From Thermoprotei archaeon (GTDB lineage Archaea; Thermoproteota; Thermoprotei; QMSL01; B3-G16), in the NCBI GenBank assembly GCA_021158375.1, contig JAGGUS010000283.1, positions 1 through 12,520 on the forward strand: a stretch of 12,520 nucleotides of DNA, read 5' to 3'. The notes under the pieces were generated by a model. That model worked only from the letters and a program-made list of their open reading frames with translations. It had not been told where the DNA came from and searched no databases. The position numbers were made by a program, and so were the translations under genes. Shown in pieces: positions 1 through 5,943 of the stretch; within the stretch, counting starts at the first letter, position 1, and the number at the start of each line of letters is the position of its first letter.

Positions 1-1
1 C

Positions 2-64
2 ACTGAAGATATCGTGCAAATAAACACCGTCATAGTGTATGAAGAACCTAAGAAAGCTCAATAA
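2..64 (+). CDS. Possible C-terminal tail of an unidentified plus-strand gene (partial)
   Basis: Reading from base 2, 20 codons are open (ending ...VIVYEEPKKAQ) before a TAA at 62-64. The charged tail looks like a real protein C-terminus, but it is too short to assign to a family. If real, its last 17 bases overlap the 3' end of the convergent SAM hydrolase gene. A rival reading is a minus-strand gene starting at the ATG at 33-31 (MTVFICTISSV...), just downstream of the hydrolase. I see no ribosome-binding site for that start, so I slightly prefer the plus-strand tail. Confidence 0.3.
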   Translation, partial: TEDIVQINTVIVYEEPKKAQ

Positions 65-842
65 CTATAGAATCGCCTACAGTTAATCCTAAGCGCTTAG
101 CGGCATTACCTTGATTTACCGCAACCTCAAGATAATTGAAACTATCTATAAGAGAAAGGACCTCTCCCTTAGGCACGTCATTATAGGCTCTTTTAAACGG
201 TATAGTTAGCTCTTTATCTTTAAACTTTATCGTAATATTGCGCACTCCTCTAGGGATCATATCAGCCTTTATATTCGTAATGACGTTTCCAAAATTGTCA
301 ATATATATCACACAAGCTCTAAATGTTTTATCATTTATAATGAATGCTTTAGGTTCTGCGGTTCTCTTTATCATCCTAAAGTCGATCTCAGGTCCTACAT
401 ACTCAGGTGGTATTCCTAGAGATAGATATGCTGCAACTGGAGCGAATATATCACGACCGTGAAAAGTACTTGAGATGTGCGATCTTAAAAATAAGGGGTT
501 CCTTATCTCATATGCCCTTACCACTCCATCATCATCTACTGCTAAGCTTAAAACACCGTTATCGGGACCTACGAAGAGATACCTCCTAGTCTCTACTACT
601 ATGGCTCTCCTTCTTGTTCCGACTCCAGGGTCTACGACCACTACATGTATGCTCCTCTTTGGGAATTTACTATAAGTTGATAGAAGGATGAAGGCTGCTT
701 CATGTATATTATGTTTAGATACCTCGTGAGAAATATCTATTATCTGCGCCTCTGCATTTATTGAAAGTATGACTCCTTTCATCTGGGCTACGTACGGATC
801 TTTTATTCCAAAATCTGTAAGCAACGTTATTATTCTCTTCAT
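48..842 (-). CDS. SAM hydroxide adenosyltransferase (DUF62 family)
   Basis: This 264-residue protein belongs to the DUF62 family, which hydrolyses S-adenosylmethionine to adenosine and methionine using an activated hydroxide; it is expected in the cytosol. The N-terminal domain opens with ITLLTDFG (residues 5-12), a SAM-binding segment. The family's Asp-Arg-His catalytic set is visible as D71 in VDPGVGT, R78 in the following Arg run, and H128 in the HGRD motif. FVGPDNG (90-96) and YIDNFGN (180-186) are further family signatures; the smaller C-terminal beta domain follows from about residue 165. Length is normal for the family. The gene is divergent from psmA and has no clear Shine-Dalgarno site before its ATG. 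A TATA-like element about 28 bases upstream suggests a leaderless or nearly leaderless transcript. The biological role of this enzyme in archaea is unsettled. Confidence 0.93.
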   Translation of the reverse strand: MKRIITLLTDFGIKDPYVAQMKGVILSINAEAQIIDISHEVSKHNIHEAAFILLSTYSKFPKRSIHVVVVDPGVGTRRRAIVVETRRYLFVGPDNGVLSLAVDDDGVVRAYEIRNPLFLRSHISSTFHGRDIFAPVAAYLSLGIPPEYVGPEIDFRMIKRTAEPKAFIINDKTFRACVIYIDNFGNVITNIKADMIPRGVRNITIKFKDKELTIPFKRAYNDVPKGEVLSLIDSFNYLEVAVNQGNAAKRLGLTVGDSIVIELS

Positions 843-870
843 GCAATATTGAAATTTCCTTATAATCGAA

Positions 871-877
871 TTTTAAG
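871..877 (-). promoter_or_regulatory. Candidate TATA element for the SAM hydrolase gene
   Basis: On the minus strand this reads CTTAAAA, a crenarchaeal TATA-like box whose near edge is 28 bases upstream of the ATG at 842. A start site about 26 bases downstream of the box would give a leader of only a few bases. That fits the lack of a Shine-Dalgarno motif. An alternative TTATAA at 860-865 is too close to the ATG. Confidence 0.35.
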
Positions 878-940
878 CTTATTCTATATGAGAAATGCCT
901 TAGATATCTTTAGAGCGAAAGCAAAATAGGGATGCTTATG

Positions 941-950
941 TTTATATATA
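941..950 (+). promoter_or_regulatory. psmA: Candidate TATA box of the proteasome–exosome operon
   Basis: TTTATATATA is the best archaeal TATA-box match in the 186-base divergent intergenic region. A start site about 25-27 bases downstream (near 972-976) would give psmA a leader of roughly 55 bases. That is long enough to hold both Shine-Dalgarno-like sequences seen at 994-1002 and 1016-1020. This is a sequence match only; no start site is demonstrated. Confidence 0.5.
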
Positions 951-993
951 CCCGAATAATTACCTGAAATACTGAGTTAAGTTCAAATAAAGT

Positions 994-1002
994 GGAGGTG
1001 AT
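994..1002 (+). promoter_or_regulatory. Orphan perfect Shine-Dalgarno sequence in the psmA leader
   Basis: GGAGGTGAT is a full match to the anti-Shine-Dalgarno end of archaeal 16S rRNA. No ATG, GTG or TTG lies at normal spacing downstream; the next ATG is at 1025. A frame from GTG 992 runs only to the TAG at 1055-1057. The site may be a decoy, a standby site, or part of an alternative pairing with 1035-1040. Confidence 0.6.
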
Positions 1003-1015
1003 TAAGAGGATTAAC

Positions 1016-1020
1016 GGAGG
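1016..1020 (+). promoter_or_regulatory. psmA: Shine-Dalgarno site that fixes the psmA start
   Basis: GGAGG lies 8 bases before the ATG at 1029, which begins the canonical N-terminus MFPPSMGYD, and 4 bases before an out-of-frame ATG at 1025. The spacing favours 1029. The motif can also pair with CCTCC at 1035-1039, which would place both ATGs in a 14-base loop. Confidence 0.7.
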
Positions 1021-1028
1021 CGACATGA

Positions 1029-1770
1029 ATGTTCCCTCCAAGTATGGGCTACGATAGCCACTCTTAAGAGTGGCCGTAAGAGAGCAATCACTATATTCTC
1101 ACCTGATGGCAGGTTATTTCAAGTAGAGTATGCTAACGAGGCTGTAAGAAAAGGGCTTACTGCAATTGGTATCAGAGTAAAAGAAGGTATCATACTAATG
1201 GCTGAGCGAAGGGAGTTTACTAGACTTATGGAGCCAGTGGACAAAATATACCAAATAGACGAACATATAGGTCTAGTATTCTCTGGATTACCATCCGATG
1301 CACGAGTTCTCATAGACAGAGCAAGACTTGAAGCTCAGATAAACCGGATAACTTATGATGAGCCTATAAGCGTTGAGTCTTTAGTTAAGGCAATCTGTGA
1401 TATAAAGCAGATGTACACTCAGCATGGCGGTGTAAGGCCATTTGGCGTAGCATTTATAATAGGTGGGGTAGACTTCAAGGGGCCAGAACTCTTTGGAACA
1501 GATCCTTCTGGAGCCTATAGAAAGTACTATGCCCATGCTATAGGCTCAGGTGAGCAGACTGCTAGAGATATACTCGAAAAGGAATATGATAGAAATATGA
1601 CTCTTGATAATGCAATAATGTTGGCTCTCAAGATAATGGATAAAGTTATAGAGAAAGGAATAAGTCCTGAGAAGGTAGAAGCAGGTATTGCTGACGTTAA
1701 GACAAAGCGCTTTAGAAAGTTAACACAAGACGAGATTGCAAAATTAATAGAGAAGTATCGGAGGTCATAG
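1029..1770 (+). CDS. psmA: Proteasome subunit alpha, interrupted by a 25-base intron
   Basis: This is the alpha ring subunit of the 20S proteasome. Exon 1 (1029-1055) encodes MFPPSMGYD; exon 2 (1081-1770) encodes RAITIFSPDGRLFQVEYA and the rest, together 238 residues, a normal length. Y8-D9-R10 is the gate motif of the axial pore and takes the same numbers as in Thermoplasma. K64 in DKIYQID corresponds to the pocket lysine that binds the C-termini of the activating ATPases. YTQHGGVRPFGVA is a classic alpha-family stretch. Exon 2 has no ATG, GTG or TTG before ATG 1198, which would remove the H0 helix and first strands, so that start is rejected. Read without splicing, ATG 1029 gives only 12 residues. 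Its last codons carry GGAGGT for the next gene, SBDS, three bases away. The identification is secure; the splicing is inferred. Confidence 0.93.
1056..1080 (+). other. Predicted bulge-helix-bulge intron in psmA mRNA
   Basis: These 25 bases must be removed to join GAT (D9) to AGA (R10). In the RNA, 1057-1063 pairs with 1068-1074 (7 bp, loop TTAA). Next to it, TACG 1050-1053 pairs with CGTA 1075-1078 (4 bp). The bulges are ATA 1054-1056 on the 5' side and AGA 1079-1081 on the 3' side. Archaeal splicing endonuclease cuts each 3-base bulge after its second base, giving 1055|1056 and 1080|1081, exactly the boundaries the protein needs. The outer helix is weak (C1049-G1082, then a mismatch), so this is a relaxed form of the motif. 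The intron is phase 0 and 25 bases long, so retention shifts the frame and exposes a TAA at 1065-1067. A +1 frameshift is the main alternative. Confidence 0.85.
1057..1074. repeat. Perfect 18-bp palindrome inside the intron
   Basis: GCCACTCTTAAGAGTGGC equals its own reverse complement. As RNA it forms the inner helix of the predicted intron. No second copy was noticed elsewhere in the window, so it is not evidently a dispersed element here. Confidence 0.95.
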
Positions 1771-1773
1771 ATA

Positions 1774-2475
1774 ATGAGTGAAAAAGGGAAGTTCACTATC
1801 GCTAGATATGTTTCACATGGAGAGCGTTTTGAGATAGTAGTCTACCCTGACGAAGCGCTTAAGTTTAAAGAAGGAAAAATGAAGGACATCACTAAGGTCT
1901 TAGTTTATGATATGGTATATAGGGATTCTAAGAAAGGTCTTAGGGCCTCGGAAGATGAATTGAGAAGGGTCTTTGGGACTACTGATATACATAAAGTAGC
2001 TGAGAAAATATTAAAGGATGGTGAACTACTTCTTACTGCAGAGCAACGAAGAAAAATGATTGAGGAGAAAAGAAAACAAGTAATCATGTTTATTTCTAGA
2101 AACTGTATCGATCCAAGAACCAATTCTCCTATTCCCCCTACGCGAATTGAGAACGCAATGAACGAAGCTAAGGTGTCTATTGACCCCTTTAAGAGTGTAG
2201 AAGAGCAAGCCATGGAGATAATAAAGGCCTTAAGGCGCATAATACCAATAAAAGTAGCAAAAGCCTTAATGGCTGTTAAAATCCCTGCCCAATACGTAGG
2301 TAAAGCATATAATGTATTATATAAAATGGGCGAAATAAAACGCGAAAGCTGGCTTCCCGATGGTACCTGGATAGCCGAGCTAGAAATACCCGCTGGCCTT
2401 CAGCCAACCCTTATAGAAAAAGTAAATAGCCTAACAAAAGGCGAAGGTGAAGTACGTCTTCTCAAAAGCATTTAG
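1774..2475 (+). CDS. sdo1: SBDS/Sdo1-family ribosome maturation factor
   Basis: This is a 233-residue protein of the Shwachman-Bodian-Diamond syndrome family. In eukaryotes the family, with a GTPase, releases eIF6 from the large ribosomal subunit; the archaeal protein is thought to have a related role. The order of domains is visible. An N-terminal FYSH domain (about 1-90) contains VYRDSKKGLRAS, FGTTD, and the ILKDGELLLTAEQRRKM stretch. A central three-helix domain (about 95-165) contains the conserved INPRT-like segment, here CIDPRTNSPIPPTRIENAM. A ferredoxin-like C-terminal domain (about 170-233) ends in VRLLKSI. The start follows GGAGGT inside the psmA tail, and the stop lies 14 bases before rrp4. 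Its place between proteasome and exosome genes is a widely conserved archaeal order. Length and motifs are normal. Confidence 0.96.
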   Translation: MSEKGKFTIARYVSHGERFEIVVYPDEALKFKEGKMKDITKVLVYDMVYRDSKKGLRASEDELRRVFGTTDIHKVAEKILKDGELLLTAEQRRKMIEEKRKQVIMFISRNCIDPRTNSPIPPTRIENAMNEAKVSIDPFKSVEEQAMEIIKALRRIIPIKVAKALMAVKIPAQYVGKAYNVLYKMGEIKRESWLPDGTWIAELEIPAGLQPTLIEKVNSLTKGEGEVRLLKSI

Positions 2476-2489
2476 GAGGAGGATTCTCC

Positions 2490-3182
2490 ATGGTACTATA
2501 TTTCTCTCAAAGGGAGATAGTAGTACCAGGACAACTTTTAGCTAAAGGGCCATATAAACCCGGAAATAATGTATTTAATGTGGGACAAAATATATACTCA
2601 ACTGTAGTAGGATTAGCTGAATTAAAGAACAATACTATAAATGTAATACCATTAAAACGAACCTATGTTCCCTCTCCTGGAGATCTAGTAATAGGCAAAA
2701 TAATAAACGTTGGAGTTACGTCTTGGCAAGTTGACATAGCTTCTCCATATACTGCAATACTTCAAGCAAGCGATGCCTTTCTGAAGCCAATTGATGTAAC
2801 TAAGGAAGATTTAAGGAAGTACTTCGATGTTGGTGATTACATAATTGCCAAAGTACTTACTTTCGATAGGACAAGAGATCCGCTTCTTACAGTTAAGGAA
2901 GCTGGATGTGGAAGGATAGATAAAGGTGTGGTTGTTGAGATAAATCCAAGTAAAGTTCCTCGAATAATAGGACGTAAAGGATCTATGATCTCCCTAATAA
3001 AGAGCAAACTTAATGTTGAAATAGTAGTAGGCAAAAACGGGCGTATATGGGTATATTCGAAGAATCCTAAGGCTGAGGAATTCACAGTAAGGATAATAAA
3101 GAAGATTGAGAGGGAAGCACATATAAGTGGTCTTACGAATAGAATAAAGAAGATGCTTGAGGAGGTAAGGTTAAGTGAGTAG
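2490..3182 (+). CDS. rrp4: Exosome RNA-binding subunit Rrp4
   Basis: Rrp4 caps the archaeal exosome ring and feeds RNA to the Rrp41/Rrp42 core, favouring A-rich substrates. The 230 residues show an N-terminal domain (about 1-60, with PGQLLAKG), an S1 RNA-binding domain (about 62-137, containing PSPGDLVIGKIINV and the Asp-Arg-Thr-Arg segment) and a KH domain (about 145-205). The KH GxxG loop is G161-R-K-G164 in VPRIIGRKGSM, and a second glycine pair, GKNG, occurs at 181-184. The ATG at 2490 is preceded by AGGAGGAGG at near-ideal spacing. The end overlaps the rrp41 start by 8 bases, so the two are probably translated together, as expected for subunits of one complex. Length is typical and nothing is missing. 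Confidence 0.97.
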   Translation: MVLYFSQREIVVPGQLLAKGPYKPGNNVFNVGQNIYSTVVGLAELKNNTINVIPLKRTYVPSPGDLVIGKIINVGVTSWQVDIASPYTAILQASDAFLKPIDVTKEDLRKYFDVGDYIIAKVLTFDRTRDPLLTVKEAGCGRIDKGVVVEINPSKVPRIIGRKGSMISLIKSKLNVEIVVGKNGRIWVYSKNPKAEEFTVRIIKKIEREAHISGLTNRIKKMLEEVRLSE

Positions 3183-3954
3183 CTCTAGGATCTCCATAAG
3201 GAAGGAACAGCGTCCTCCAAAACTTATTGATGAGGAAGGGAGAAGAGTAGATGGTAGACGCCCAGATGAGCTAAGACCTGTGAAGATAGAAGTTGGCGTA
3301 TTAAAAAACGCCGATGGCTCAGCATACATTGAACTTGGGAGGAATAAAATAATTGCTGCAGTATATGGCCCTAAAGAACTCCATCCGAAACATCTTGCGC
3401 TACCAGACCGTGCTGTACTATACTGCAGGTATCATATGGTTCCCTTCTCTGTTACTGAGAGGAAGTCCCCTGCTCCTTCAAGACGCGAGATCGAACTCTC
3501 CAAAGTTATCAGAGAAGCGCTAGAACCTGCTCTCTTCTTGGAGTATTTCCCTAGAACAGAGATAGATTTATTCATAGAAGTGCTTCAAGCGGATGGCGGG
3601 ACACGAACTGCTGGAATAACCGCTGCTTCTGTAGCATTAGCGGATGCCGGAATTCCAATGAGGGATCTTGTAGCAGCTATTGCAGTAGGCAAAGTAGAAG
3701 GTCAGATAGTCCTTGATCTTTGTGATATAGAAGACAAGTATGGTGAAGGTGATATGCCAGTGGCCATGATGCCTAGTCTTGGTCAAATAACATTACTTCA
3801 GGCGGATGGTGTGTATACACCTGAAGAGGTAAAGAAAGCTCTTGAATTGGCTAAAAAGGGCATCATGAAAATCTACGAGGTTCAAAGGGAAGCTCTTAAG
3901 AAGAAGTATATTGAATTAAAGAAAGAAGTGGAGGAAGAATATGGCAAGAAGTGA
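3175..3954 (+). CDS. rrp41: Exosome catalytic subunit Rrp41
   Basis: This RNase PH-fold subunit carries the phosphorolytic active site of the exosome, degrading RNA 3' to 5' with phosphate, or adding tails when run in reverse. The 259 residues include the N-terminal RVDGRRPDELRP motif (24-35), the basic stretch SPAPSRREIELS (98-109) that lines the RNA and phosphate site, LQADGGTRTAGITAAS (137-152), and the acidic catalytic pair. D181 and D187 keep the spacing of the two essential aspartates of Sulfolobus Rrp41, in DLCDIEDKYGEGDMPVA. A charged C-terminal helix ends the protein. I chose the GTG start at 3175 because GAGGAGGT lies just upstream inside rrp4 and no better in-frame start is present. 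Its end overlaps rrp42 by 14 bases. It is probably catalytically competent. Confidence 0.97.
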   Translation: MSSSRISIRKEQRPPKLIDEEGRRVDGRRPDELRPVKIEVGVLKNADGSAYIELGRNKIIAAVYGPKELHPKHLALPDRAVLYCRYHMVPFSVTERKSPAPSRREIELSKVIREALEPALFLEYFPRTEIDLFIEVLQADGGTRTAGITAASVALADAGIPMRDLVAAIAVGKVEGQIVLDLCDIEDKYGEGDMPVAMMPSLGQITLLQADGVYTPEEVKKALELAKKGIMKIYEVQREALKKKYIELKKEVEEEYGKK

Positions 3955-4828
3955 AGAAATCATATCAAGTTTAGACAGATCGAAAATAATCTCATTGCTC
4001 AGAAAGGGTATTAGACTAGATGAGCGAAGGCTTACTGAAGTTAGGCCTATTACGGTAGAAACTGGCGTAATACAAAAGGCTGAAGGGTCTGCTATAGTGA
4101 AGCTTGGAAATACCATATCAATAGCAGGTGTTAAAGCTGAGATAGGTACCCCCTTCTCTGATACGCCAAATGAAGGAGTTCTGATAGTCAATGCTGAGTT
4201 CTTACCTTTAGCTTCTCCATCATTTGAACCCGGGCCTCCTGATGAGAACGCAATAGAGGTTGCCAGAGTGATAGACCGAGGGATAAGAAGCTCGCAAGCA
4301 ATTTCATTAGAGGATCTTGCTATAATTCCTGGAAAGCGAGTATGGGTAATATATGTAGACGTATACGTCTTAAATCATGATGGAAATATGATAGACTGTT
4401 CAAGTCTAGCTACCATCGCAGCGTTACTTAATGCAAAGGTTCCCAAAGTTAAGGTTGTAGGTGAAAACAACGTAGAAGTACTAGATGAATGGGTACCTCT
4501 TCCAGTAAGGGATAGACCCGTTTCAGTTACAATAGCGAAAATAAACGACACATTAATAGTAGACCCAAGTCTTGAGGAAGAGAAAATAATGGACTGTAGA
4601 TTAACTCTAACAGTAAACGAGAAGGGACAGATATGTGCAATACAGAAAGGCATAGGCGGATCTTTAACGTTAGATGAGATATATAAAGCAATAGATATTG
4701 CTGAAGAAGTGGCAAAGGGCATAAGGGACGCATTACCTCCATTACCAGATCTTAAAGATGTAGTCTGGGTAGTTAAGGAAGAGGCGAAAGAAAAATTAGA
4801 GTCCGAAGCGGAAGATAGTGGGGGTTGA
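3941..4828 (+). CDS. rrp42: Exosome non-catalytic ring subunit Rrp42
   Basis: Rrp42 alternates with Rrp41 in the hexameric exosome ring; it is inactive itself but helps shape the RNA-binding sites. The 295 residues (usual for the family, and longer than Rrp41) begin with a helical extension, followed by GIRLDERRLTEVRPI (23-37), the RNase PH-fold entry. FEPGPPDENAIEVARVIDRGIR (95-116) and VLNHDGNMIDCSSLATIAAL (143-162) are characteristic. The catalytic aspartate pair of Rrp41 is replaced by the VDPSLEEEKIMDCRL region. A poorly conserved acidic tail follows. ATG 3941 sits 6-10 bases after GGAGGA, inside the last codons of rrp41, implying coupled translation. rpl37ae follows after six bases. Confidence 0.97.
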   Translation: MARSEEIISSLDRSKIISLLRKGIRLDERRLTEVRPITVETGVIQKAEGSAIVKLGNTISIAGVKAEIGTPFSDTPNEGVLIVNAEFLPLASPSFEPGPPDENAIEVARVIDRGIRSSQAISLEDLAIIPGKRVWVIYVDVYVLNHDGNMIDCSSLATIAALLNAKVPKVKVVGENNVEVLDEWVPLPVRDRPVSVTIAKINDTLIVDPSLEEEKIMDCRLTLTVNEKGQICAIQKGIGGSLTLDEIYKAIDIAEEVAKGIRDALPPLPDLKDVVWVVKEEAKEKLESEAEDSGG

Positions 4829-4834
4829 CAATAG

Positions 4835-5104
4835 ATGGGAAGGACAAAAGTAGTAGGACCAGCTGGAAGATACGGCGCCAGATATGGCTCAACGCTTAGG
4901 AAAAAAGTAGCGTTGATAGAGCGTAAGATGAGAGACAAGAGTACACGTTGTCCATTCTGCAGAACCCCTGGTAAATTGAAGAGAATTGCATTCGGAATAT
5001 GGCAGTGTAGGAAATGTGGTGCGATCTTTACTGGAGGTGCATATGTACCGAGAACGATACTTGGTAAGACATTTGAAATGGGCGAACTTAAGATAAAGCG
5101 ATAA
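4835..5104 (+). CDS. rpl37ae: Large-subunit ribosomal protein eL43 (L37Ae)
   Basis: This is a small zinc-ribbon protein of the large ribosomal subunit, 89 residues. The zinc ligands are C39 and C42 (CPFC) and C58 and C61 (CRKC), with an intact ribbon between them. The N-terminus (KVVGPAGRYGARYGSTLRKKV) is rich in basic and glycine residues, as in all L37Ae proteins. A GTGGGGGT-like Shine-Dalgarno sequence lies in the last codons of rrp42. The next gene, a Brix protein, begins one base after the stop. In many archaea rpoP, encoding a small RNA polymerase subunit, sits just after this gene; here there is no room for it. Confidence 0.97.
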   Translation: MGRTKVVGPAGRYGARYGSTLRKKVALIERKMRDKSTRCPFCRTPGKLKRIAFGIWQCRKCGAIFTGGAYVPRTILGKTFEMGELKIKR

Positions 5105-5105
5105 A

Positions 5106-5666
5106 ATGAGGCGTTTTATAATTACAACTTGTAGACGACCTGGAAGAAGGTTACGCTCTTTTGTAAAGGATTTAATTAAGGTATTACCCGGTGGCATAAG
5201 AATCACCCGAGGAAAGCAGTCACTTGACGATTTAGCGGTACTAGCCCAATCTTTAGGTGTTAATTTAATGATGATAGTTGATTCTATGAAGGGCAATCCA
5301 GCGAGATTCCGGTTCTTTGAAGTAAAATCCTTCACTTACGAGGAACTTTCTTTTAAAATATTGTTTAGTGGAATTAAACTTATTAGAGAAATTCCAAATT
5401 CAGATCTCCCTTCTAGAGTCAGTAGCTGCATTATTGCAACATATGAAAATACGTATGAAGATATAAGATTTCTTTGTGAGAACCTAGCTAATCTCTTTGA
5501 CCTTCCATACATAGAAGCAGAGTCTGTAGAGTTGCTTAAGGGTATGGCCGATACCATAATGTGGATATCACCTTCTAAGATGGATCTAGCTAAAATAATA
5601 TTCATTAATGGTAAATCTGGTAAAACAATCGGCCCAATACTAAGGGTGCGAAAGGTGATACCATGA
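5106..5666 (+). CDS. Brix-domain ribosome biogenesis protein (Imp4-like)
   Basis: This 186-residue single-domain Brix protein is related to eukaryotic Imp4, Rpf1, Rpf2, Ssf1 and Brx1, which bind rRNA during assembly. The start MRRFIITTCRRPGRRLRSFVKDL matches the family, as does the repeated alpha/beta half: GIRITRGKQSLDDLAVLAQSLGVNLMMIVDSMKGNPARFRFF (about 34-75). The C-terminal IIFINGKSGKTIGPILRVRKV is the usual closing beta segment. It is basic, with no signal or membrane segments. It overlaps the next gene, pcc1, by ATGA, and follows eL43 by one base. That context, between a ribosomal protein and exosome genes, agrees with a role in pre-rRNA folding or processing. The exact target in archaea is not known from the sequence. 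Confidence 0.9.
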   Translation: MRRFIITTCRRPGRRLRSFVKDLIKVLPGGIRITRGKQSLDDLAVLAQSLGVNLMMIVDSMKGNPARFRFFEVKSFTYEELSFKILFSGIKLIREIPNSDLPSRVSSCIIATYENTYEDIRFLCENLANLFDLPYIEAESVELLKGMADTIMWISPSKMDLAKIIFINGKSGKTIGPILRVRKVIP

Positions 5667-5905
5667 CTACATTCTCCGCGAAGATCATATTGAGAGATAA
5701 AGAACTAGGCAAGACGCTACTTAGAGCACTTCTTCCAGAAGCTAGTAGTCAACCAGAGGGGAAAATGATCGTAATGTTCAAAGATGATGTATTAGTGATC
5801 AACATGTACTCCTCTAAATTCTCAACTTTAAGAGCAATGATAACATCGCATATACGGATGTTATGTACTGCTATAGAGTTATTAAAGAGGCTAGGTAAGA
5901 GTTAA
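5663..5905 (+). CDS. pcc1: KEOPS complex subunit Pcc1
   Basis: Pcc1 is the dimerisation subunit of KEOPS, which makes the universal tRNA modification t6A together with Kae1, Bud32 and Cgi121. The 80 residues follow the Pcc1 beta-alpha-beta-beta-alpha plan: strand 3-10, helix 13-24, strands 34-41 and 43-50, then a long helix. The hallmark is S54-TLRA-MITSHIR65, equivalent to the family's S-x-LRA-x-x-NSYLR, followed by the C-terminal amphipathic helix that binds Kae1. It starts by an ATGA overlap with the Brix gene. A second Pcc1-fold gene occurs in the opposing operon (10273-10527); this copy has the better consensus. Length is typical. Confidence 0.87.
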   Translation: MTTFSAKIILRDKELGKTLLRALLPEASSQPEGKMIVMFKDDVLVINMYSSKFSTLRAMITSHIRMLCTAIELLKRLGKS

Positions 5906-5913
5906 AATATATA
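5904..5913 (+). promoter_or_regulatory. Candidate internal TATA box before prefoldin beta
   Basis: AAAATATATA overlaps the pcc1 stop and begins 40 bases before the prefoldin ATG at 5944. A start site about 26 bases downstream of the box would give a leader of a few bases that still contains AGGTGAT. This is one of the few plus-operon gaps with room for an internal promoter. The match rests on composition only. Confidence 0.3.
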
Positions 5914-5943
5914 TCTCCTAAATAAAACAAAATCTAGGTGATA

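Noticed and set aside
992..1057. Small protein from GTG 992 ending at TAG 1055
   Set aside because: It has no upstream ribosome site of its own, overlaps the psmA start, and the encoded 21 residues resemble nothing recognised.
1057..1074. Palindrome as a transcription terminator or operator
   Set aside because: It lies inside the coding region, has no T-run after it, and is better explained as the intron's inner helix.
1053..1083. +1 programmed frameshift at TCT-TAA-G (1062-1068) instead of splicing
   Set aside because: It would formally restore the frame, but it inserts eight residues (SHSKSGRK) inside the invariant YDR motif and leaves the exact bulge-helix-bulge fit unexplained. Kept as the main alternative to test.
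1198..1770. psmA beginning at ATG 1198 as a 190-residue protein
   Set aside because: It would lose the H0 helix, gate motif and first strands although these are encoded immediately upstream, and no ribosome site precedes the ATG. The split-gene model explains all of the sequence.
1029..1770. psmA as a pseudogene
   Set aside because: The remaining 229 codons are intact and conserved, downstream operon genes are intact, and the insertion is a precise structured 25 bases rather than random damage.
4375..4938. Long minus-strand open frame opposite rrp42
   Set aside because: It is a shadow of rrp42 and rpl37ae: a Ser/Leu/Pro-rich low-quality translation with no recognisable motif or ribosome site.
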